This document shows positions 9,623-18,723 of a stretch of 64,000 bases of DNA, one piece after another. The notes beneath the pieces were generated by a model, which was not told the DNA's origin, made no database searches, and was given only the letters and a program-made list of their open reading frames with translations. Made by a program: the position numbers and the translations under genes. Origin of the DNA: Symsagittifera roscoffensis (Eukaryota; Xenacoelomorpha; Acoela; Convolutidae); NCBI RefSeq assembly GCF_963678635.1, contig NC_087066.1:1200201-1264200 (forward strand), read 5' to 3'. Each line of letters starts with the position of its first letter. The stretch's first letter is position 1.

Positions 9623-10176
9623 TCAATCATCACGTCGAAATTCTTGACAAAATCTCTTCCCAAGTTGAATTGGTCGGAGTCGTCCAAATTCTCTATCACC
9701 AGGAAGCTCATCCAAAGATCCCGTCCTCCCATGTGGAGGACCGTTATTGGCGTTCTTCCGGCTACTTAAATTGCTCCTCGATTGGCTGCAGCCGGTCGGG
9801 GATTCATCGGAATTAGGCCTTCCCTCGTGAAGCCCATTTTTTCCCAAGTTTTTATCGGCATCACGCTCACTAACGCTCCTGTGTCCAGAAGCCCTGTGAC
9901 TCCAATTTTCTTCGCGTTGGCGTCGAGCAGATGTGCAGTCATATCTGCTTCGTATTCAATAAGAACCGCGTCTTGCTCCATCATGGCGTCATGGCCTATC
10001 CTACGGAACTTAAGTTCTTCTTCACCCAAATAGATTTGCCCTATTTGGTCACTGTCTGTCGTCACGTAGGTCCTAGTGTAGATACTGATTCCATCCACGC
10101 TCAGCATCTTTTGATACGGTCCATAGACTTCCACGCAGCGCCCGTGAAATTTCTTTTTTGGAGGGCCACCCAACAC
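9623..10176 (-). pseudogene. pol: Retroelement aspartic protease (pepsin-like, retroviral type)
   Basis: Frame 10176-9766 carries the catalytic signature GLLDTGALVSVMP, the retroelement aspartic protease DTG(A) motif, preceded by beta-strand-like sequence. The domain continues in another frame (9732 onward) with MGGRDLWMSFLVIENL and ILGRDFV-like sequence, here NLGRDFVKNFDVM. That segment corresponds to the second half of the protease fold, including the flap-to-C-terminal I-L-G-R-D box. A frameshift near 9.77-9.73 kb separates the halves. In an intact element this enzyme would cleave the Gag-Pol polyprotein. DTG is intact, but the frameshift makes the copy inactive. Confidence 0.85.
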
Positions 10177-10206
10177 TTGACGCCACCCAACTCTTGTTAG
10201 TAGCGC

Positions 10207-10952
10207 TCACTCAACTCTTGACTCAGTGCGTGGCTTCATCTGTCTCAGATAATCTGCATATGTATCCAAATGCATCAAAGTGAATTCTGACGGTTCACTC
10301 AGATTTCTGATTACCTGGTGTCCCGCTACCGAGATTATTGGTTGTATTTTACTTCCCTGTGGCACCATACCATGGGTCTGCCCGGAGATCACATTTAGTT
10401 TCATGCTCAAACTGCTTGGTGCTTTTATTTCTTTGACTTCTGATGCCTCGAAGGCGTTCAGCCTTTCCTGTATTTTCTCATTTTTCAATTCGAGCTTCAC
10501 CTTTTGTTCGATATCCTTCGTTGCCAATTCCTGCTGGACTCTGTTTAGAGCATCTCTAGCGGCTGCCCTATAGTCGATCTTGAAGTCATCCGCCGCAGAC
10601 ACCGGTTCCGGTTCACATATCTCTTCCGTTACCGCCTGCATCTTCTTCGTTGCCAGCTCTTGCGGTTTTTCTTTTCTGCGCGCCTCCGCTTCACTCAACA
10701 GGCGAACCTTGCTGGCTTTCATACCCGATAAAATTTCCTCATGCCTTGGATGCTTGATTTCTGCTGCAGCATCCCAGATTTGTGGACAATCCGATTTAAA
10801 ATGACCTTCCAAGTTACAAAGAAACACTTCGGGCTGAATTTTGCAATTAATCCTCCGATGATATCTTCATGGTCGACCTCTGACGCATATTCATCCTCGA
10901 GGCTAAAGCCTTTTGCTTTCATGCCCTGTTTGTAAGTTGGACATGCTGACAC
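10207..10952 (-). pseudogene. gag: Gag nucleocapsid zinc knuckle and Gag-protease linker
   Basis: The minus-strand frame 10827-10207 (206 aa) begins close to a zinc-knuckle segment, CNLEGHFKSDC, matching C-X4-H-X4-C. The first cysteine of the CCHC set falls in the neighbouring frame (PKCFFV), so a small frameshift has split the knuckle at about 10.82 kb. Upstream, frame 10952-10719 carries an acidic segment (SEVDHEDIIGG). Downstream is a Lys/Glu-rich coiled-coil-like linker, then NVISGQTHGMVPQGS and AGHQVIRNLSEP leading into the protease. A diverged duplicate of this linker is embedded at 8.2-8.52 kb. The knuckle would bind genomic RNA during packaging in an intact element. Confidence 0.75.
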
Positions 10953-11700
10953 ATGATGGTCCGTCGAACTGCAGTTTGCCTAAGAGTGTCTCTTGTCCTT
11001 ATCGTCCCTTGGTTTGTACCAGTTGTTTCCTTGGTTTGCTGGTCCGTTGTTAAAATTGCCATAATTGTTCTTGTGATATCCAGATCTCGATGAATGCTTC
11101 AGCAAAACATATTCTTATGACTTGAGTCTCAACTCATCTGGTGTTAGCGCATTGGTTGAGAGTGGTGTGTAATGTGTCGCTAACATTGTTCGAAGCTAAT
11201 CATTCTTCACACCATCGATGAATTTTTAGGCTACTGCCAGGTTCATGCTTCAGTTTGACTCATCTGGTTGGTTACGCTTTCTCAGCATCTCCAAATTGTC
11301 TAGAAACTTGTCTATCGTCTCATGTTCACGTTGCCTCCGTTTCTCGAATCGAAGCGCAGCAATGCTTGGTGTCCTTGCACCCCTGGGCCAAAACAATTTT
11401 ACAATACTTCATGATACTTACAATACAACAAGATTTTCTGAGCAGTGTCCAGCTGGTATTGCTTTTTGGCCAACACGCAGTTTAGGGCTGTTTCTTCCAA
11501 GTTGCTGGTAAGAGCACTGCGTTCTTGCCTTTCTGACAAGTCCTCTTCTTCAAAATGCAGTTTCATCACCTCTATCCAGGTATCAATACAGCCATCAGAT
11601 TCGTCTTTATAGCATCTTGGTTTCTTAAAAACCCTTCTGGATTTTTCACTACGTTCATTGTTTCTAGATAGCCTCGTAAGGAACGTTTACAGAGCCATGT
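10953..11700 (-). pseudogene. gag: Gag capsid-like region and first zinc-knuckle remnant
   Basis: Read on the minus strand, this stretch gives a helical, charged protein broken by several stops. It includes LRFEKRRQREHETIDKF and LATHYTPLSTNALTPDE, which look like a Ty3/gypsy capsid C-terminal domain. Near 10.98-10.95 kb lies a zinc-knuckle-like segment, CSSTDHHVSAC. It has the C-X4-H-X4-C spacing of a CCHC knuckle, but the position expected for the first cysteine is a stop codon. No long open frame survives, so it was found by translating through stops. Position between the Gag N-terminus and the second knuckle supports the call. Confidence 0.55.
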
Positions 11701-13385
11701 TCAGAAGTTCAAAGGCTGTTGCCATTTATGTAGCGTCTCTTGAATGCCCCGCCTGAGTATCATTGCCCCCTGATAAGGGCTCTGGATTTGGATTTTCCCT
11801 CCTGTCCGAATCGCTGGGGTTGTTTCGTCCTTGGCTCGCATAAATCCTGTTCCTGGAATCACATCTCCCATTCGCATGTGTATCTTGCGTCGGTCGTTTG
11901 TTTGAGGTCTGTCTGTTGCCAGTTGAACTTCCTCTGATGTTTGGGCCCCGTGTTCTATTGTCCCATGTGGCATAGCCTGATAAACTACCCCTTCCTCTAG
12001 TGGATCCAAATGTCCTTCTCCTATTCTGTTGTTCATTGAAGTTCACCCTCGGCTCGCTGTTCGGTTCTCCCGAGGTCGATTCCCCATTTTTTTGATCCAC
12101 TCCTGCCGCCTAGTAGCCCGTCCAACCTAATCATGATAGCCTGAGTTTGCCTCTCCATCATCGCATCTATCTTCGTGTCGAGAGTCCCAAGAGTCTGTTC
12201 TTGTTGAATTCTCAAATTCTCCAATGTCGTCTCTCAATCGTAACTCTCTTTGCTCAGCTTCCCTCGTAATTAGCGACAGGTTATTTTACTAACGCTCGTT
12301 TTTCGCTTCTACTAACTTCTTGTCTGTTGCGGTTGATTTCTTCCAGTAGATTTTCTCTCTCGACGTGGACTGTCCTTTCTGAATCACTCATTCTTAAGGA
12401 CATCTGTTTCTTCTCCTATGCTGCCCACTATGTTGGTCAAGGCTTCCTCAATTGATACTCCGTTATCCATTAATGGCGTCACAAGTGGCGGTGTCGTCCT
12501 GTCGATCCCAGGTAGTTTGGTGCTGATCGAGATTCGGGCTTTGATTCTCTGCCTCGACGTCTTTTCATGCTCCACTTCTGGATCCTTAGGTGCGTTGTTT
12601 AGCCCTGTGTTTCTATTCTCCCCAGTTCGCATTTTCGAATTCGTCATGACTGACACGCATTTTAAAGTCTCCTGACTGGCCTGATTCGTTTGTGGTCTTG
12701 CTTATTGTCTTCATTACACCAAATTGGTCCATGGTGCCAGTCTCTCTATCGGTGTATGCGTCATTCTCCTGAGTCGAACTATTGAGGCTGACTAGAGATC
12801 CAATGACATCTTGCGGGTCATCGTCCTCGCCTTCTTCCTGGGTTTCTGCTTCATCGCCTGTACCCGTTCCCATGGTAAAGGGGAATAAGTTTCCAAAAAT
12901 GTTCTTCACTTTTTCTGAAAACGATGAGGAGGTTGCCGGTTTCTCCCTCACGCCATTATCATAGTGTTGTCTGTGGGTGATCTCGTAGTTGCCACATTTT
13001 CTGTAGAGATGTCGGACAGTTCCAACATCTCTTCTCGATCCAGGGTACCGGTGGAAGTGGCAAAACCTTGGCCTTGTTCTACCGGAGTAGAATCACTCGC
13101 CAATCTTCTGCTTCCCCTCCCCTCCGGTCCATATCTCTTCTGGTTCTCATCCATGGCCTGGTCCGGATGGACCTCTACTTCTTTTATTGCCTTTTGTCCT
13201 TCTGAGGACTTTTGGCTCCTGGTCTCAACCATTCTGCCTGAAACATTCTTCCTTTTGCTGGTCCGTGTTTGTGTGATCTTTTCTGCAAAACGGTCGTTCA
13301 TTGCTTTTCTCTGTTTCTCTGGTTTGAATTTCCTGGAGCTATCACTTAATTTAGGTATCCTTGACTTGTCTAGACTCATTTTCAA
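11701..13385 (-). pseudogene. gag: Gag N-terminal region (disordered, charged), frameshifted
   Basis: Three or four minus-strand reading segments run in series: 13385-12948, 12951-12613, 12656-12384, then 12224-11701. The first opens at an ATG and is very basic and serine-rich. The second is strongly acidic (EEGEDDDPQD). The third resumes after a frameshift. The last contains a helical segment (LDTKIDAMMERQTQ) followed by an Arg/Gly/Asn-rich stretch (GSTRGRGSLSG). Low-complexity charged and RG-rich composition ahead of a capsid and zinc knuckles is typical of Gag N-terminal regions. Placement at the 5' end of the element supports this. No catalytic motif is expected or seen. Breaks occur near 12.95, 12.65-12.62, 12.38-12.22 and 12.1-12.03 kb. 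Confidence 0.65.
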
Positions 13386-13443
13386 TGTATCACTTCTTAC
13401 TGCCTATACACTCAGTTCGATTGCTAGTGTCCTTTCAGTCTGA

Positions 13444-14004
13444 CTACTGATAACAATTTATTCCAAAAGTTTCCATTAAATAGTGAGCACGAAACCTTGT
13501 ATGTTATCACAGTACATCGGGTATACAATTTATTCACACAAATCGACTACACTTTTTTCAATGGAAAACTTATGTGTTTTGTACTTTAGTCAGTCGCAAT
13601 GTAATAGTCGAACTTGTTTCTAAGGAAAGAGCTTTCCCTGTGTGCTGCATCAAACAGACAAATCTTGAAGGCAGTAATTTTCTCAAGTGGGCGTCTATTG
13701 CACCCACCGAGTCCTGTGTTACCTCTCTGCCTTCGGACTGCCCGAGCTAGACCTACTTAAGTCCTCAGGACAATCACTTTTCCCAAAAATGATTTGGATT
13801 TCAATCCGCACAAATCAGTTACAAACTCTTGTTCAATTTAGACTTAGTGTCGCAAATATCCGAGTTTGGACCATTTTTGTTATGGTCTGGTCTTCTATAA
13901 AAGGCAAGTTACCAGTGCAGTCGCTGGTTCCTAGCCTGTCTCTTTATAACCTATTACCTTTCACTATATTCTTTTCTTTTGTCTACTTAAGTCTTGACAA
14001 AATA
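13444..14004 (+). other. Gene-free interval upstream of Gag with a plus-strand TATA-like motif
   Basis: No protein signal. A strong TATA-box-like TATAAAAGG lies at 13896-13904 on the plus strand, with a possible initiator CAGTCGC about 20 bases on. That orientation is opposite to the adjacent retroelement, so it is not its own promoter. It could belong to a fragment of another LTR element or be chance. The expected 5' LTR and primer-binding site of the minus-strand element could not be recognised here. Confidence 0.3.
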
Positions 14005-14011
14005 ATACCAC

Positions 14012-14330
14012 TCCGGATTGACAAAAACAGGACCCCTCCGGATTGGAAAAATTGGGACCCTTCCGGATTGGCAAAATTGGGGCCCTTCCGGATTGGCAAA
14101 AACAAGACCCCTCCGGATTGGTAAAAATAAGACCCCTCCGGATTGGCAAAATTGGTACCCTTCCGGATTGGCAAAAATAAGACCCCTCCGGATTGGTAAA
14201 ACAAGACCCTTACGGATTGGTAAAAATAGTATCCCTCCGGATTGGCAAAAACAAGATCCTTCCGGATTGGCAAAATTGGGACGCTTCCGGATTGGGAAAA
14301 TTGGGACCCCTCCGGGTTTGTAAAAATAGC
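14012..14330. repeat. 25-bp minisatellite, about 13 units
   Basis: The repeat begins with CCGGATTGGCAAAA at roughly 25-bp spacing about 13 times. Units fall into two subtypes: one continuing as ACAAGACCCCT or ATAAGACCCCT, the other as TTGGGACCCTT. The subtypes are interspersed. Single substitutions distinguish units and the last (CCGGGTTTGTAAAA) is the most diverged. Open frames across the block are a by-product of the repeat and are not genes. Confidence 0.9.
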
Positions 14331-16200
14331 TTTTCAGAGACTTTTAAAATTTTCACCCGATACCCTTCCAAATAGGTTCTCCGATGCTATTATGCTGTTT
14401 GAACTAACTAGGAAGGGTGTATTTTCTTTCCCAAGACTCTTCCGGATTGAAGCTAAGCCTCTTATTCGACAATTCACCCTAACTGTGAAAGGTCTTATCA
14501 CTAGCCTAGTTTCGACTCGACTATGGTTTTCTGGTCCACTTAGCCTTCCCTTCTCGTTTTGAACAGCGTAAAATTGCCTTATTCAACCGTTACTACCCTT
14601 TGGTAGGGGTGTAAGGGCTTTCCAAAAACAAACATAAAACGTGAATGGTCTTTCTTCCCGAATTAGTGAATTTGCTAAAAACAATCGCAAAAAGTTCTTA
14701 CGCTTACTTTTTTGAATAATTGATGTTTTTATGGTAAGCTCACCTAATTTCTGATCTGTTGGTACCAAGATCAACTGGATTTGTCTAATAGTTTCAAAGT
14801 TATTAACCAAAACGTCTTCTTTCTGAAGTCAAATATTTTCTCTTTTATAGGTTCCGCCTACCTTTTTTTCGCAATTCTGTTCTTTTTGACCTAAAATTTA
14901 TTGATCTGAGCTCAGAAGGCCTACACTCTTCTAGTTCAATGCAAAAAACCCGATCTAAAACGTTATACCTGAAAAAAATTGCCAAAAACAATGCTTTTTG
15001 GACACCTCCGGACTGATGAATCCACTAAATCAAACACGTTAAGTTCGATTTCTCTGTAACCCGGAAGGTGATCGGCAGAAGGGTTTTAAAACCTGTCGAT
15101 TCACTAGTGAAATTTGTCCGAACAACATTTTTTACTGTACTAACTCAAAAATTTCGGAAAAAAAAATTCTTATTTTGTAGCGTTTTGTTTCTTCAAAAAT
15201 CAAGAAAATTCGGTTTTTGGTACCCAATTAGTTCCAACCACTTCTGAACTAAACTTCACCGGTTCTACCTATTATACTAGTACAGTTACCATGTAACTCA
15301 CTAATTTAGCACTTTTCTATCTTTTAAAAATATCGATATCTCAAAAATCGCCATTTGTGGGGGAATCAAAATATTACTGAAAAACGATATAGGAGTATTA
15401 ATATAGGCTGTATAAATAATAATACTAGTAATACTATATCCCTCCAAGTTTGTTCAATATCGAAATTAGGGTGCTTAACTCGGAAATTTTTGGCTCGGTG
15501 AAGTGCAGTCACTGTCGAGCCCCCCACAGAGTAATATCTTACTTTTTGAACCAAAAGGGATACAAAATTTTTACCGATACCGAACAGTCGATTCTTGTTG
15601 TCCTTGAGGCCCTTCTTGTCGCTCCTTGAACTGCTTGCCGGATCAGTGTGTTTCTCTAATCCCGAGACCCTTCCAGAGCGCAAAATAGCATTAACGTGCT
15701 TAATTACTCAAATAATCCTACAGTACAAGCACCACAAACGGGCCACAAAATTGATCGTAAACATCCTGACTGATATAAATGTCTGTATCAACAATATATC
15801 TAACAACAGCAAACGGGAGGGTCGGATCAAATCTCGTCTGGGGGGATGATTTCTTATGATTTTATACTTTTCTACTGTTTTTTTTTGGTTTTTGAATTTT
15901 TTTTTTCCTAAGGTACTATAACACTTTTTGTTTGGTTTCCTGTATATCTTTAAGTGTTTTTGGTCACAGACTTTTCAGTGAACGAGGGGAAGGCGAATCC
16001 CCCCACCCTTCCTGGAACGTGCATTTTTGGTCTTAACTAGGTTAAAAAGCTATTCACGGGAATCCGGAAGGCTTCAGCATTTTGAACTACCCTTCCGTCC
16101 CGGCGGTCAGGGCCTTATTAAGGGCGCTATTATGAGCATCGGCTCGGAGCGGAGTGCTACTTAACAGTACTGTCGGTCATGATGTTGAAAAGAAAAACAA
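14331..16200. other. AT-rich region without recognisable genes
   Basis: I see no convincing coding signal, RNA gene or element end. Short frames at 14583-14810 and 15366-15683 have no recognisable motif and biased composition. Isolated CCGGATTG-like words near 14.44 and 15.01 kb (TTCCGGATTG, CTCCGGACTG) may be outliers of the minisatellite to the left. Confidence 0.4.
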
Positions 16201-17649
16201 CCAGGAGCGCCACAAAAACATCTATGTAACATTCGCGCGGAAATACATATCGACTGAAAATAAAGCTAGGTTCTAAAACGACAGCTCTACATGCTTTTCA
16301 CCGTCTCTGCCAAAGCCAGTTCTTTTGGTGGTTTTCCTAACATCAGGTGGACAAAACGTTACTGCTTTCCGGCTTCGACCAGAACGCTCAAATTAACTTA
16401 ATAACATGCAAAAATAGTGAGCTCATGGCTGGATCTCATATCGAAGATTGATCAACTCTTTCCCTCAATCCTCGCCTCTCCTTATCTGAAAATGAATCGG
16501 TATGTTAAATAAACTCAACTGAGGACATGACCAGGCTGCTAAAATTTATGTATAATACTTTGAGTCTTGCGTCCGAGATCCCTCCGGATTCTGGAATCCG
16601 GGAAAATAGCACTGATATTTTTCTCCGGAAGGCTGGACACGTCGTCCCAACACCCTTTCTTGTTCGGGTGAATTGCTCGGTAACGATTATAGCGGCACAA
16701 TCTTTACAACTCAGAGCGGTTTCTGACAACTTCCAGTTCTACTTCATTCTGCCGTTATTTTCTCGTAATTGTTTTCACTGCAACTTTTGTTGTTCTGTTT
16801 CGCCGTTTCAGTGTGTGAGAAATATAAAAAGGTTACGTGTCGTTCACGACCAAATCGAAATTCTGAAAATTAACAGCTCCATTAAAACTGACCCTACCCG
16901 ATTTTTCTAGTCGTTCATATAACGTCGCTAATCCGTTAAAACCATCAATCATCCAGGTCAGATGTTCTCTTCTGGTCAATAAAAATTCGAATGCGAAACT
17001 GCATTTTTGTACACTCTGTTCGAATGTCACACAGCAGATTCAAAACGAGATGGATTGAACTTTTTAAACGAGATGGATTGAACTTTCAAAACAAGATGGA
17101 TTGATGGATAAGCATTAGATTTTTTCAGCAATGGCAACAAAAATTTCTTCTCAAACTAGCAGCTAAATTGAAAATGAAATTTTGTAACAGAGGTTATGCT
17201 GTCAAAACCAACCAGAACCCTATTCAATGAAGTTTTTAGAAAGACCCCATAACCAGCAAAAAAAAGTTATTTTAAAAGGTGAAATCAACAAAACCGTTTT
17301 GTCTCATTTTGTTTTTTAATAGGTAATCAGAAGGTCAAAAACATCATACTAACCGAAGTTACAGTCAGGAGACCCATCATCGGGTATTACAGTCAAAATC
17401 CTTGGAGTTTTCGAGATAGGTAAGTTAACAAATAACTATAGAAATGGATTTTTTGTTGTGATAAACTTACTAAATAGTTTCATCTGATATGACGATAATT
17501 TTTTTTTAAGTCAATTAAATTGGGCCCTTTCGTCATGCGACGGTACGTGCACAAGTTGGATAGGGCCAAACATCGGCAAAATTTTACGAATAAATCAAGT
17601 CGATACTAATGCATCAAGAGAATTTTCAATTAAAATCTACCCTCCTCGA

Positions 17650-18723
17650 TTATGGCACAGACAGAATTGTCTTTGTTGGATGTATTTTAGGATTTTTACA
17701 CGCCCTAAGGCAGAGGATTGCACTCCTCGAAAGTGCATTACTTATTTTTGTTCTTGTAAAGTTTATTGTTTCCGAGTATGATTCGTTCCGTTTCTCGGTA
17801 GTTTCTCTGCTAGTTTTTGCATGGTTTTTGTAGAACCTGGTGGTGCAAATCCAGTACAAGCAAAAATTAGTGGAAGAAAGCTGCTGTATTTCACATCCAG
17901 AATTCTTAGTTGTAGTGTTTAGACACTCTCATGATATTAGTAGGCGTCAGATATAGTTTTGGGGCAGGATTTAGCATGGGGGTTGAAAATTTTTACATCG
18001 AAAAAGTTTCGGCTGAATCGGTCTCCCCAGAGTCCATTTGCCTTGATGCCAAGTCGAGCGTCAACTTCAGTAGTGGTTGTTTTGTTGTCAAAGCTTTCGC
18101 CTTCCAACGATTGAAGTTTCGGCTCGATTTCAAATCATGGCATAATTCGTCCAGGAGTGTCGCTAAGGTATCGCGAATTTCATTATGTCTTAGGTGAAAG
18201 TATCCACCTTTGGGACAGTGAAGAAAGTGGGTCAGTGTGAAAGGTTTCCATATGGGCTTGTATTTGGGGTGTTTGATAATTCCCATCCATATCTCAGATG
18301 TAATCCATCTTTGAACTCTGATTTGTTGAAGAACAAATTGTATCTTTTTAAGGGTAGCACGCATAACCAATTCGATGCTCCTTTCTGTGACGCTAGATTT
18401 ATTGTCATTTTTTTTTCGTATGAGCAATTTTCCTTACTTTTAACCTTTTTTTGAGAGTGTGATGTTCTGTCTCTCAGTTTTGATGTTTGTATTTATCAGA
18501 CTTTGTTATGTTTCAGCTATTTCTGAGTCCCTGTTTTCAAACGGATCACCGAAATGGCGTCAAACCACTCATAATTCCTGAAAAAGTCCTTGATACTGAG
18601 GAGGTCTAATCCTCCCATTCTAAGTGGTAGTGCAAAAAGGGTGCGATCATCATCGGTTATATGGTTTTTACCAGTAATACTAGGAAGTAGCTGATGTCTC
18701 ATATACTTTTCAATTTCATCCAT
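17650..18723 (-). pseudogene. Non-LTR-like RT protein, C-terminal fragment (array unit 0)
   Basis: Read leftward, frame 18723-18517 carries LFALPLRMGGLDLLS, a motif typical of the region after the RT domain in some invertebrate retroelements. Frame 18427-17993 carries HCPKGGYFHLRHNEIRD and TLATLLDELCHDL. Frame 17859-17650 carries FTRTKISNALSRSAILCL. The order corresponds to the C-terminus of a reverse-transcriptase-bearing protein family that I associate with cnidarian, sponge and mollusc retroelements. No RT palm is present. The CPKGG...H...C cysteine/histidine cluster could be a zinc-binding element. Stops between frames show decay. Confidence 0.65.

Larger units (their letters stand above)
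1..13443 (-). mobile_element. Giant Ty3/gypsy-class retroelement, copy 1 (degenerate, 3' end beyond window)
   Basis: Minus-strand modules appear in Ty3/gypsy order: Gag (13.4-10.2 kb), protease (10.2-9.5), RT remnant plus RNase H (9.45-8.5), linker (8.5-7.0) and integrase (7.0-5.4). They are followed by unusual cargo: a macro-like domain (5.1-4.7) and a second polyprotein (4.29 kb to base 1) with a coiled coil and SGNH hydrolase motifs. Frameshifts and stops interrupt most modules, so this is a dead copy. Alignment with copy 2 (29.9-40.8 kb) shows that the sequence at base ~20 matches about 34.49 kb, so roughly 4.5 kb of internal region is missing here because of the window edge. No LTR was identified upstream of Gag. 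Integrase downstream of RNase H argues for Ty3/gypsy rather than Ty1/copia. Confidence 0.88.

Noticed and set aside
13444-14004. 5' LTR of retroelement copy 1
   Set aside because: No stretch matches the region below 29.94 kb, no primer-binding site was recognised, and the only good TATA motif is on the wrong strand.
14012-14330. Possible CRISPR array
   Set aside because: There are no unique spacers; the whole 25-bp unit is repeated, and the sequence is eukaryotic.
13964-14375. Several ~60-106-aa frames on both strands with repeats such as PIRKG or GLAKTRPLRIGK
   Set aside because: They are translations of the 25-bp minisatellite. A repeat length that is not a multiple of three keeps several frames open.
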